Part shown: positions 32,511-41,179 of the stretch, piece by piece
Layout of the letters: the number at the start of each line of letters is the position of its first letter
Position numbering within the stretch: position 1 is the first letter of the stretch
Assembly: GCF_009740285.1 (NCBI RefSeq)
Contig: NZ_CP046566.1
Coordinates: 1,732,501-1,796,500 of the forward strand
DNA length: 64,000 nt
Reading direction: 5' to 3'
Source: Phnomibacter ginsenosidimutans
GTDB lineage: Bacteria; Bacteroidota; Bacteroidia; Chitinophagales; Chitinophagaceae
The notes under the pieces: generated by a model
Told to the model about the DNA's origin: nothing
Database searches by the model: none
What the model saw: only the letters and a program-made list of their open reading frames with translations
Program-made: the position numbers and the translations under genes

Positions 32511-35144
32511 TTATGATGCGTATAATGATGGTTTGCTAAAGAAACTGATGCTGCGGCGCAGGTCGATCATGTGTGAAAAACGATGCTTGAATGGCAATTG
32601 TTTGCTCACTGTGTGAATGGTAGCGGGATAGTAAGCTGCTGCTATTTCCAGGTCGCGGCTGTTGAGTGGTTGCTTGCTGTATTTCAGTTTTTGATATACC
32701 TGCATAAAGCTTTCGAGCTGTGTGCCAAATTGTGCATCTACTTGTTGGCGGGCAAACTGCACTGGTGACAACCCCGTTTTTTCAATGCCCATTTGATGCA
32801 GGTAATACATCATGCTGAGGTAACGCCAGTATTGTTGTGTGGCTGGCTTGCCGGCTGTGGCAGCTCTCATACGCAGGTATTGGAAAATGAGCCAGGGCAA
32901 TGCCAGTAACAAAATAATGAAGGCCATGGTGCCAATGGCAAGGTTGCGCCAAACGGCATTCCAGTCGGTGGGTGTTTCTGGCACAACTTGTTTATCCAGC
33001 GCTGCTTTTTCTTCTTCTGTCAGCATGATTTTGATTTCATCAATTGGTGCTGGTGTCGGAAAGCGTTGCAGCAATGTAATTGCGTTATCCGCTTCAGTAG
33101 GTTCAATTTCTTTAAATGTGTTGGCGTACGAAACCGCAACAATCTGTTGGCCTTTTTCCAATGCACTCAAATTAACTACGCCGGTGTCGTGGGTGATTTT
33201 TGCCATGCTCACATCCATCAGCCAGGGCTGTGTGGGCTTTAGTTCGTAGGGCCGATCCCAGTACAGCATCTTCTCCAATTGCATGGTTACTTTTTTAGCT
33301 GCAGTATCTTTGCTCACTACAGTGCCGTTGGCTACCAGCCAAGCGGTTTGCGTAGCCAGTGGTGGTGTTTGGTCGGGTTGTGGTGCCTGTTGTTGTTCGG
33401 CATCGGGCACGGTGGTATCAAAATCTATCCAGCCATAACCCGGAAAATAAACCTGCACCCAGGCATGCGCCTGGTCTTCGTAAAACCAATACCAGCCGGG
33501 GTTTTTATTGCTGCGGTCAATGGTCATAAAGCCGGTAGCAATGCGGCTGGGTATGCCGAGTGAACGCAACAAAAACAGCGTAGCTCCTGCATAGTAAGCG
33601 CAGTAACCTTTTTTATTGTCGAATAAAAAGTAGGTGAGTTTGTTGGCGCTGGGTATGCCGGGTACGCCGGGGTTGTCGGAGTATTTAAAAGTTGGTTGAC
33701 CGTTTTCGTCTTTGCGCATAAAAAAGTCTCGCATGGCAATGGCTTTGTCCACCGTGGTGTTGGCGCCGGTTTCTGCTACAATGCTTGCTGCCAGTGCCCG
33801 TATGCTGTCGTATTCTTCGCCGTAAGGCATACTGGTATAGTACTGCATAAATGCAGCATTCGTTTGGCTGTAGTCTGGTGCCTCCCGCAGTATGCGGAAG
33901 CGTTCTTCCTGAAACTGCTCCAGCCATTGAGCACCGGCGGGGTTGTACACAAAGTAGGCGCTGTTCAGTTCACTCACCATCATCTTGGCCCGGTAGGCAC
34001 TGCGGTACACATCTTTGTTTTCATCGGGCACCGAAATGGGCTGCACAAAATAGGCTGTGGATGGAGCGGTAAATACCCGGGCACTCAATTGTTTTTTGTA
34101 CACTTCAACAGTTGCGGTGCGGCGCATTTTTCCATTGGTGGCGGAGTACAAAACGCTGGTGTCTTGCTTGGTAAAGAACAGCGGAATCTGGCTGACATCG
34201 GGGCTAAACAAATCATTGAAAGGCCGCAGACTATCTACTTCAAATGTTTGCGTTTCTATATCAAACTTGCTGTAATAATCGGTGATGAAATACAGCGGGT
34301 TGGGTGTTTTGCCATCTACAAAAAAGTTGTCGAGTTTGGCTACAAACACTACCGAGTCTTTGTTGGCTTTGTTGTTGAAACCCGACAATCCCATGCCCTG
34401 GTTGGTAGTGGTGCCGCTGCCATCGTTGTGCGTCATGCCACTGCCTTTGTTGTTGCTTTCTTTGGGTTGTTGCTGGCTCCATTCTTTTTCTACGCCTTCG
34501 TATTGCGGCTTCAGCCAATAGAGCAACCCGGCAATCAGTAATATCATCAGCGCCATAAAACCCAACATGCGGCGGGCTACTTTCCAAAACAGTGCCGGCT
34601 CTCGGGTGTTGATGTTGCGCAGCAACTCACTGATGTAAATGATGTAAAAGTTATATGCCAAAGTAGGGGCATACAAGGCTATCACCATGTTGCTTTGCAA
34701 TGTTGCAGTGGTTGCTACTACCACAGCCATCGCTGCCAACAATAGCACGGACCATACCACACTAAAGAAACGGGCCCGGGCGAAACCGTATCCGGCTATC
34801 CAGCCTGTACCAAAAAACAACGCCGCAGTATAAAATTTTACACTCCAGAAATATGCATCCAGTTCGCCGGTGAGTTGGGTTTCTACCAGCAAGCCGGTGC
34901 CGGCTACAATGGCCAGCAATACCAAGCTGATGGGTAAAAAACGAAACCTGCGCAGAAACAATGAGAAGGCCGCCAGCATGCCGAGTGCAAACTCCAGTGT
35001 TTGCATGCGCCAGCCATTTTGCAAAAAAGAAAAATATTGGTTGGCTTCGAAAATGGCATAGCCCACTACCGCAATTGTCGGCAGGCCAAGCAGCAGGTAC
35101 AGGGCAGCTTCTTTTCTAAACGTGTATTGTTTCAGTTGCATCAT
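32511..35144 (-). CDS. Membrane-anchored transglutaminase-like protein with C-terminal DUF4129-like region
   Basis: An 877-residue inner membrane protein. The N-terminal part has several hydrophobic helices (within residues 15-215). A transglutaminase-like domain follows with a complete predicted triad: Cys515 in KKGYCAYYAGAT, His560 in EDQAHAWVQVYF and Asp574 in YGWIDFDTT. A further membrane helix near residue 740 precedes a DUF4129-like cytoplasmic tail (GLSPVQFARQQVDAQFG). Transglutaminase-like domains cross-link or hydrolyse amide bonds; the target is unknown. It lies 3 bp after the DUF58 gene in the operon with MoxR. Confidence 0.88.
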   Translation of the reverse strand: MMQLKQYTFRKEAALYLLLGLPTIAVVGYAIFEANQYFSFLQNGWRMQTLEFALGMLAAFSLFLRRFRFLPISLVLLAIVAGTGLLVETQLTGELDAYFWSVKFYTAALFFGTGWIAGYGFARARFFSVVWSVLLLAAMAVVVATTATLQSNMVIALYAPTLAYNFYIIYISELLRNINTREPALFWKVARRMLGFMALMILLIAGLLYWLKPQYEGVEKEWSQQQPKESNNKGSGMTHNDGSGTTTNQGMGLSGFNNKANKDSVVFVAKLDNFFVDGKTPNPLYFITDYYSKFDIETQTFEVDSLRPFNDLFSPDVSQIPLFFTKQDTSVLYSATNGKMRRTATVEVYKKQLSARVFTAPSTAYFVQPISVPDENKDVYRSAYRAKMMVSELNSAYFVYNPAGAQWLEQFQEERFRILREAPDYSQTNAAFMQYYTSMPYGEEYDSIRALAASIVAETGANTTVDKAIAMRDFFMRKDENGQPTFKYSDNPGVPGIPSANKLTYFLFDNKKGYCAYYAGATLFLLRSLGIPSRIATGFMTIDRSNKNPGWYWFYEDQAHAWVQVYFPGYGWIDFDTTVPDAEQQQAPQPDQTPPLATQTAWLVANGTVVSKDTAAKKVTMQLEKMLYWDRPYELKPTQPWLMDVSMAKITHDTGVVNLSALEKGQQIVAVSYANTFKEIEPTEADNAITLLQRFPTPAPIDEIKIMLTEEEKAALDKQVVPETPTDWNAVWRNLAIGTMAFIILLLALPWLIFQYLRMRAATAGKPATQQYWRYLSMMYYLHQMGIEKTGLSPVQFARQQVDAQFGTQLESFMQVYQKLKYSKQPLNSRDLEIAAAYYPATIHTVSKQLPFKHRFSHMIDLRRSISFFSKPSLYAS

Positions 35145-35147
35145 GCC

Positions 35148-36518
35148 TTATCCAATTCTCAATGCATCGGCACCATGCTTTTGCAGTAGTTGCAGCAGCA
35201 GTGCTTCATTGTCTTTTAGTTGTTTCAGCGTACTGTATTTCCCAATTTCTGTAAAACCTTGTTTCTCAAAATTACCTTCTGGTTTAATGAAAATCCAGCG
35301 CAACCATTTGCCTATTTGCCGTTTGGGCATGCCTTTGCTCAACTCTACAAATACTAATGTAGCTTTCTGTTGCTGGCGTTGCAGCAGTTGGTCCAGCTGC
35401 TGCGGGCTGCTCAGGCTCGAAAAACAAATCAATGCATGGCCTTTGGCAGGTACCACACTCAACAGGTCGTCTTCGTGGTGCCAGTTGCTGGCCGATAAAT
35501 TGTACTCCGTGGCTTGCTGTGCATTGGCAAAGTTTCGGTTGGGCAGCAATTGGTCGGGTATCAGTTTTACCAAACGCCCTGCTTTTTGTAACTGGCTGTA
35601 CAGGCTCCAGCAGCTGATTTTGAAATGATCCAACCCACGTGTATTGACGAGGTAGTTATCATCCATACCCAGGCTGTCAAAAAAACTGGTGTACATGTAA
35701 ATGTGCGAAGCGTATGGGTCGAGTATCTCGGGTATGCGTACCACGAGCTCTTTGTTTTTGGCGTAAATCTTCCACACAATGCGCCGCACATCGTCGTTGT
35801 CTTCAAAGTTTTTGTAGTTGATGTATTCGCCTTCAATGCGTTTCAGTTCTTCTATCCGCACATTTTCCTGCTCGGTTCGCTGTGGCGACACCATGGCTGT
35901 TTCCTGCTCCCGCCGGCGGGGTTTGGTGTAAAAAGATTGCTTTACCGGTATCCGCAAACTGAAACTGAAAAACTGAAACAGGTCTTCGAAGTACACCAGC
36001 ATTTGCTCAATATCATACTCCCGAATGGCGGGCAAAGGCCAGTAGTACCAACCGGCTTTTTGCGATGTAAACCAACCCTTTTGCTGGCTATTGCTCACCA
36101 GCGAAAATTTGGGCGACAATTTGATGCCATCGTACAACAAACGGTATCTCAAAAAACCAAACAGCGGCTGCCATAAGGGTTGAATCTGAATCGTGATTTT
36201 ACGGCCACCATAATCATCGCCGTCTTCTGCATGGGCAATGTTTACCTGCACCCGCCTTTTTTTAATGTGCCATGCCAGCCACAAAAACGGTAGCAGGGTA
36301 GTAGTAAGGCAAAAAGCAATGAGCAATAACACTGCACTAAAAGCTGCTTTAATGAGCAGCTGCAACAAGGCGCCGGTAAATGATGGGTCGGTAGGCAACT
36401 GGCGTTGCAGCCACCACCAGGCTATGGCCATGGCCAATACAAACAGCAACAGATAGAGCCGTACCGGTACAAAAAGGGAGAAGTATGACAGGCGCTGGCG
36501 CCAGGTGGGATGGTTCAT
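35148..36518 (-). CDS. DUF58 domain-containing membrane protein
   Basis: A 456-residue protein with two N-terminal membrane helices (about residues 20-37 and 55-80) and a large soluble region containing the DUF58 signature around NYKNFEDNDDVRRIVWKIYA. The C-terminal part resembles a degenerate von Willebrand A-like domain. DUF58 proteins are regular partners of MoxR ATPases; the molecular role is unresolved. It is the first gene of the operon DUF58, transglutaminase, MoxR, TPR. Confidence 0.85.
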   Translation of the reverse strand: MNHPTWRQRLSYFSLFVPVRLYLLLFVLAMAIAWWWLQRQLPTDPSFTGALLQLLIKAAFSAVLLLIAFCLTTTLLPFLWLAWHIKKRRVQVNIAHAEDGDDYGGRKITIQIQPLWQPLFGFLRYRLLYDGIKLSPKFSLVSNSQQKGWFTSQKAGWYYWPLPAIREYDIEQMLVYFEDLFQFFSFSLRIPVKQSFYTKPRRREQETAMVSPQRTEQENVRIEELKRIEGEYINYKNFEDNDDVRRIVWKIYAKNKELVVRIPEILDPYASHIYMYTSFFDSLGMDDNYLVNTRGLDHFKISCWSLYSQLQKAGRLVKLIPDQLLPNRNFANAQQATEYNLSASNWHHEDDLLSVVPAKGHALICFSSLSSPQQLDQLLQRQQQKATLVFVELSKGMPKRQIGKWLRWIFIKPEGNFEKQGFTEIGKYSTLKQLKDNEALLLQLLQKHGADALRIG

Positions 36519-36690
36519 AAATATTGCGTATGCAAAATACTACGTTCGTCATTGCAACAGATGCCCGCAATACACCAAATACACACAAATAAAATGTAAA
36601 AACCTGCTCTTGTGTAAGCATGATACAGGCATCGATAATTCCTCGTATTATTTGCCTGTGGCCATTGCCTTTTTCTGTGCTCTCAAATCC

Positions 36691-36698
36691 TACATTTG
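36691..36698 (+). promoter_or_regulatory. -7 promoter element immediately before a start codon
   Basis: TACATTTG matches TAnnTTTG exactly and ends 6 bp before the ATG at 36705, implying a leaderless or nearly leaderless mRNA. No clear -33 TTG at the right distance was found. Confidence 0.5.
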
Positions 36699-36704
36699 CG
36701 CACC

Positions 36705-37610
36705 ATGTCTGTATCTGTAGTTGAGTATACTTCTTGTCCGGTGTGTGGTGGCAGCCGCATTGCCCATGTTATGTCCTGCAAGGATTACACCGTTAGTGGC
36801 GAGCAGTTTTCCATTGCAGCATGTGCCGATTGTACCGTGCGGTTTACGCAGTCCGTACCCGATGCTGCGCATATCGGGCCTTACTACCAATCCGACAATT
36901 ACATTTCGCACAGCGATACCAACAAAGGGCTTGTCAGCAAACTCTACAAGCTGGCCCGTACGTACACACTGGCTAAAAAAAGGAAAGATGTACAAAGGGC
37001 TACACAGCGGCGCACCGGCCAATTGCTGGATGTGGGCTGCGGCACTGGCGCTTTTCTTCATGCCATGCAGCAGGCAGGCTGGCAGGTTACCGGTCTGGAA
37101 CCCGATGCCACCGCAAGAGCCAATGCTCAACGCTTATACCAGCTGCAGCCGCAAGATCCAGCAGCATTGTACCACATGCCGGCGCAGCAGTTTGATGCCA
37201 TCACCATGTGGCATGTGCTCGAACACATTCATGATTTGCATGGCTATCTCAAGGCCTTTCAGCATTGCCTCAAGGCCGATGGAACGCTGATGATTGCCGT
37301 GCCCAACTACCTCAGTAAAGACGCACAGCAATATGGCCGCCATTGGGCTGCTTACGATGTGCCGCGTCACCTTTATCATTTTACCCCAGCCAGTATTGAA
37401 GTGCTGGCTCGTCAGCATGGTTTTGTGGTAAAAAAAATACAGCCCATGTGGCTTGATGCTTTTTACATCGCCATGCTCAGCGAACAATACCAGCATGGCA
37501 AAGGCAACTTGCCCGCCGCATTTTTGGCGGGATTGCGCAGTGTGTGGCATGCCTATCGCCACCCCGGCACCTGCAGCTCACAAGTTTACTGGTTGCAAAA
37601 GCAAGCTTAG
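36705..37610 (+). CDS. Class I SAM-dependent methyltransferase with N-terminal zinc-ribbon-like motif
   Basis: A 301-residue enzyme. The N-terminus has paired cysteines SCPVCGG and CADC, a likely zinc-binding ribbon. A Methyltransf_11/23-type domain follows: motif I LLDVGCGTGAFL, then TGLEPDATA and WHVLEHIHD. This architecture is typical of methyltransferases acting on sugars or lipids in envelope biosynthesis, but the substrate is not determined. The ATG at 36705, three codons inside the longest frame, is preferred because of the promoter element placed just before it. Confidence 0.85.
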   Translation: MSVSVVEYTSCPVCGGSRIAHVMSCKDYTVSGEQFSIAACADCTVRFTQSVPDAAHIGPYYQSDNYISHSDTNKGLVSKLYKLARTYTLAKKRKDVQRATQRRTGQLLDVGCGTGAFLHAMQQAGWQVTGLEPDATARANAQRLYQLQPQDPAALYHMPAQQFDAITMWHVLEHIHDLHGYLKAFQHCLKADGTLMIAVPNYLSKDAQQYGRHWAAYDVPRHLYHFTPASIEVLARQHGFVVKKIQPMWLDAFYIAMLSEQYQHGKGNLPAAFLAGLRSVWHAYRHPGTCSSQVYWLQKQA

Positions 37611-37650
37611 TTTTTTGAGACGAGCAGTTGAGCCCTGTGGCAACTTCGTT

Positions 37651-37734
37651 GTGTCTCCCGATAGCTATCGGGACACTTCACCTGCATCGCTTTATGGCAA
37701 CAATTTCGCACTACTTGTCCCGCTCAAGGCGGGA
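37651..37734. repeat. Two intergenic palindromes
   Basis: GTGTC(T)CCCGATAGC / GCTATCGGGACAC at 37651-37676 and TCCCGC-TCAAG-GCGGGA at 37718-37734. These GC-rich palindromes look like dispersed extragenic elements, with no gene between them. Confidence 0.55.
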
Positions 37735-37868
37735 GAGGACACAGAGGGCTCAAAGTTTTTACATCTGCGTGCATCCGTTTCATCCTGTAAATCCGCGTCC
37801 TGTGTATTTTTTTGTTTTGAGAAAACATTGTGCATTAAAAAATCTGCGCATCTGTGGCTTCTTTTTAT

Positions 37869-37962
37869 TTCACCCTTTCAGGGCTTCTAATAGTTTGCAA
37901 CACCTTTATTTCCACGGGCTACACCCGTGGCTAAAATATTGTCGCCCTTTCAGGGCTGCACC
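37869..37962. repeat. REP-like cluster: two CCCTTTCAGGG hairpins flanking CCACGGG-CCCGTGG
   Basis: Two copies of ACCCTTTCAGGGCT / GCCCTTTCAGGGCT bracket a perfect CCACGGG-CTACA-CCCGTGG hairpin. The surrounding 37611-38086 stretch has no gene and also contains imperfect ATCCGTG/AATCTGCG words. The pattern resembles REP elements mobilised by RAYT transposases, but no such transposase is in the window. Confidence 0.6.
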
Positions 37963-38086
37963 AAACTTTGTGGAAGTGAAATAGTAAAAGCAATCCGTGA
38001 AAATCCGTTCTATCCTGCTAATCCGTGTCCCACAAACGCTATCATCAATAACAAACTAAAACCTTTAGCATTATCTTCGTGGGCAG

Positions 38087-39421
38087 ATGTACGCCATTGT
38101 AGATATTGAAACCACCGGAGGCAATGCCAGCAGTGGCGGTATTACCGAAGTAGCTATTGTATTGCACAACGGCCTTGAGGTGGAGGGCAAGTTTGAAACC
38201 CTCATTAATCCTGAGCAACACATCCCCGCTTATATCACGGCTCTCACTGGTATCAGCAATTACATGCTGGCCGATGCACCCACATTTCCCGAAGTTGCGG
38301 ACCGCATTTTTCGCTTGCTGCAAGGGCGGGTGTTTGTGGCGCACAATGTCAATTTCGATTTTTCTTTTCTACACCACCATTTACAAATGAACGGCTATCA
38401 GTGGCAGGCAAAAAAGCTGTGCACCGTTCGCTATGCCCGCAAAGTGGTACCGGGTTTGCCTTCGTATAGTTTGGGCAATTTGTGCCGGAGTGTAGGTATC
38501 GATATCAGTAACAGGCACCGTGCCGGTGGTGATGCCATGGCTACGGTTGAACTGTTCGAACATTTGCTGGCCAACGATCCGGAGCAAAAGCATTTGCAAC
38601 ATTTTCTGAAAGGCAAAACACCCGATACGTATTTGCCCATGCATGTGCCCGCAGAGCAATTGCATCAGTTGCCATTTTGCCCCGGCGTGTATTATTTCAA
38701 AGACCAGCAGGGCAAAGTGGTGTATGTAGGCAAGGCTAAAAACTTGAAATACCGGGTTCGTAGCCATTTTGCCAACAACAGCGGTAGCAAACGCAAGCAG
38801 GATTTCATCCGGCTCATCCACAACATTGAATACAAAGCCTGCCTTACTGAAATGCATGCACTGGTGCTGGAAGAACTGGAGATCAAAAGAATTTGGCCTT
38901 TGTACAACCGCAGCCAAAAAAGACCGGTGCAACTCTATGGCTTGTATGCCCTGCATGACCAGCGTGGATTTATGCGTTTGGCTGTAGAAAAACGCAAAAA
39001 GAATTTACCCGCCATTGCCAGCTTTCACCGCTCCGAAGAAGGCTATATGTTGGGCCGCAAACTCATGCAGCAATTTGATATCAACGAGCAGCTCTTGTTT
39101 GTAACGGGGCAAGTGCAAGAGCCGGCAGAACATTATGAACAACACAATGGCAAAATGGAAGCAGCCATTGATTTTTTGCAGGAGCAGTTGCCCACCTGCG
39201 TGATGTACGAGTGGGGCGAAACGGAAAAAGGCGAACCAGCCACGGTGTTGTATTCCATCGAAAAAGGATTGTTTACCGGATGGGCTACCATCCCTCAGCA
39301 TGTAGTGCCCATTGATCGTACAGCTTTCAACTGGCATGTCTGTTCCGATAATGAATACATAAGAGCCATGTTGTTTCGCTTTGCCGATGCACAGCCTCAG
39401 CAGTGTGTGCTAAATTGTTAA
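38087..39421 (+). CDS. DnaQ-like 3'-5' exonuclease fused to a UvrC-type GIY-YIG endonuclease
   Basis: A 444-residue two-nuclease protein. Residues 1-165 are a DEDDh exonuclease: ExoI VDIETTGG (Asp6, Glu8), ExoII VFVAHNVNFDFSFL and ExoIII HRAGGDAMATVEL. Residues about 197-285 are a GIY-YIG domain (PGVYYFKDQQGKVVYVGKAKNLKYRVRSHF would be its core; key Tyr, Arg and a downstream Glu in VLEELEIKRIWP). The remaining about 150 residues are not recognised. The pairing resembles known DnaQ-UvrC/Cho-type fusions thought to act in DNA repair. It stands alone, with a TATCTTCG -7-like element just before the ATG. Confidence 0.9.
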   Translation: MYAIVDIETTGGNASSGGITEVAIVLHNGLEVEGKFETLINPEQHIPAYITALTGISNYMLADAPTFPEVADRIFRLLQGRVFVAHNVNFDFSFLHHHLQMNGYQWQAKKLCTVRYARKVVPGLPSYSLGNLCRSVGIDISNRHRAGGDAMATVELFEHLLANDPEQKHLQHFLKGKTPDTYLPMHVPAEQLHQLPFCPGVYYFKDQQGKVVYVGKAKNLKYRVRSHFANNSGSKRKQDFIRLIHNIEYKACLTEMHALVLEELEIKRIWPLYNRSQKRPVQLYGLYALHDQRGFMRLAVEKRKKNLPAIASFHRSEEGYMLGRKLMQQFDINEQLLFVTGQVQEPAEHYEQHNGKMEAAIDFLQEQLPTCVMYEWGETEKGEPATVLYSIEKGLFTGWATIPQHVVPIDRTAFNWHVCSDNEYIRAMLFRFADAQPQQCVLNC

Positions 39422-39460
39422 TCTCTGATACACTTCCTGTTTTTTTATTTTTTTTGAGAC

Positions 39461-39931
39461 ATGAAGAAACTCACCATCCCATTTGTGTTTGCTATTGTTT
39501 GTGCTGCATGCGGCGGCAATAGTCAATCCGAATCAGCGGATATAGCTGATTCTACCAACGCACCCGGCGAAACGGCGCTGTCACTCGTTAGAGAAAACGT
39601 CAATCCAAAGCCCGTTGCCAATTTCGAGAAAAAGATTCCGAACGAATTGAACAACTGGTATTTCAGGGTACAGCTGTATGAAACACCCAATCGCTTTCAA
39701 TACAAGCTGTCGATGCAGTATCAGGAAGTAACAGGAGAGGATACACTACGCATTCCCAACCTGGGCAAAGAGCCGAGAGTGGAGATTAAACCCGGCAAAT
39801 CTGAATACAGTTGCATCCTTGGTTTTTATGATCAGGACGGCGTATTCAGGGAATACAAAGAAGTGTCGGTAAAAGATGAATCGCTGAGTTTGACAACACT
39901 GAAGCGATACGCCGTTTCTGGTGGCGAATAA
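39461..39931 (+). CDS. Predicted lipoprotein, unknown function
   Basis: A 156-residue protein with a lipoprotein-type signal (FVFAIVCAACGGN, acylation predicted at Cys17), a Ser/Asp/Glu-rich linker and a beta-rich C-terminal part (NWYFRVQLYETPNRFQYKLS). No family is recognised. It starts 39 bp after the exonuclease fusion gene and may be cotranscribed with it. It converges on a glycosyltransferase gene with a 3-bp gap. Confidence 0.65.
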   Translation: MKKLTIPFVFAIVCAACGGNSQSESADIADSTNAPGETALSLVRENVNPKPVANFEKKIPNELNNWYFRVQLYETPNRFQYKLSMQYQEVTGEDTLRIPNLGKEPRVEIKPGKSEYSCILGFYDQDGVFREYKEVSVKDESLSLTTLKRYAVSGGE

Positions 39932-39934
39932 TAT

Positions 39935-41164
39935 TTAAAGTGCTTGTTGCTTTTCTGCAGCAAGCACTTCTTCTATGTACACCACATTGGTGTGTTCTGT
40001 TTTCAAAAAACTTTTAGAAGCCCGCTTTATTTTCAACAGTGATAGCAGCTGGCGAAAAGCAAATGCGGGAAGCATCCAAACATGCCTACGCATGGCACTG
40101 TTACTGGTATGTGTGGCTACAATGCCGGCGATACCCACAAAAAATACCAGCATGATGGAAGCCCACACAAAAAACATCGTCCAGCTGACAAAAGCTCCAA
40201 TGGCAGTCAGCAACAAACCAGCGCCAACCACCATAAACAAAGGCGGTCGCAACAGCATCAATGCAAAGTATATAAGGTTGGCATTAAGTCTTTTCAAACC
40301 AGTCATCAATACTTCCCAGCCATATTTCATGTACTTAAACTGTGCATGAATCCATCGGGTACGTTGTTTTTCCAATGCCTTGCCATCCGTTATTTTTTCA
40401 TCATAAATAATGGCGTGTTCTGCAAAACCAATTTGTGGTACCCGTTGCACCAAATGTGCTTGTAGTTTTTTATCGAAGCCGCCAAGAAAATGTTTGTACT
40501 CCACTTCTTTGTACAAAGGAATGTGTACCGCTACGCCCGAACCCCAAATGGCGGCCGAAAAGCCAATGTCCATACGCATTTTGCGTTCGAGGAAGAAGTT
40601 GAATATGTCGCCAATGGCATCCATTTTTGCGAATGAAGTATCGGTGTTCTTTGCTTTGAAATTCGCCTGCACAGCCAGGTAGCCCGCCTGAAAAAAGCGG
40701 TTGAGTTCCGCCAGAAAATTGGGATGCAACAAGCTGTCTACATCCAAAATAATCACCGCATCCAGGCTTGGGTCAAAATGATCCAATGCATACTGAATGG
40801 ATTTAATTTTTGCATGCAGGGCAGGAGTGGGGCGAAGTACTTGTACTCTTTCATCAGTAAAGTGCAGGTTGCTGATATCACAATCGTCGGCTACTACATA
40901 CGCTTTGAAATGAGGATGCGTTTGCCTGAGTATGGAATCTACAAGCGGATCAATAAATCGAGTGTCCTGATGTGCTGTGATAATGAGCCCAAAAGAAAAA
41001 TCACGGTTGTGCAACACGGGCAAAGGATGGCGGTAGTTTTTACCCAGCACCATTCTTCTTACCCAATACACAGTCAGCATGAACAATGGCGTGACCAAAT
41101 AAAAGGCCAGCAGCCCCTGCACAAGGTAAAAGAGCCAAAGCAGTACCTGTTGTAAAATATGCAT
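39935..41164 (-). CDS. Membrane glycosyltransferase family 2
   Basis: A 409-residue inner membrane glycosyltransferase. An N-terminal helix (about residues 8-32) is followed by a GT-A domain: FGLIITAHQDTRFIDPLV, AYVVADDCD, the metal-binding ILDVDSLL, SGVAVHIPLY and the acceptor/product motif EKQRTRWIHAQF (like QxxRW). Two to three C-terminal membrane segments follow (about 295-350). This resembles processive or membrane-bound GT2 enzymes of surface polysaccharide synthesis. It is the last gene of the leftward arm of the polysaccharide locus, 15 bp after a methyltransferase gene. Confidence 0.88.
   Translation of the reverse strand: MHILQQVLLWLFYLVQGLLAFYLVTPLFMLTVYWVRRMVLGKNYRHPLPVLHNRDFSFGLIITAHQDTRFIDPLVDSILRQTHPHFKAYVVADDCDISNLHFTDERVQVLRPTPALHAKIKSIQYALDHFDPSLDAVIILDVDSLLHPNFLAELNRFFQAGYLAVQANFKAKNTDTSFAKMDAIGDIFNFFLERKMRMDIGFSAAIWGSGVAVHIPLYKEVEYKHFLGGFDKKLQAHLVQRVPQIGFAEHAIIYDEKITDGKALEKQRTRWIHAQFKYMKYGWEVLMTGLKRLNANLIYFALMLLRPPLFMVVGAGLLLTAIGAFVSWTMFFVWASIMLVFFVGIAGIVATHTSNSAMRRHVWMLPAFAFRQLLSLLKIKRASKSFLKTEHTNVVYIEEVLAAEKQQAL
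39938..39969. terminator. Hairpin between convergent genes, inside the glycosyltransferase 3' end
   Basis: AAGTGCTTG pairs with CAAGCACTT, with a TGC/GCA inner stem. It overlaps the last codons of the minus-strand gene and could stop plus-strand transcription. The T tract is weak. Confidence 0.4.
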
Positions 41165-41179
41165 GAGTAGGTTGTCGTC

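Noticed and set aside
37611-38086. Palindrome cluster as an insertion sequence
   Set aside because: No transposase frame or target-site duplication is visible; a REP-like array fits better.
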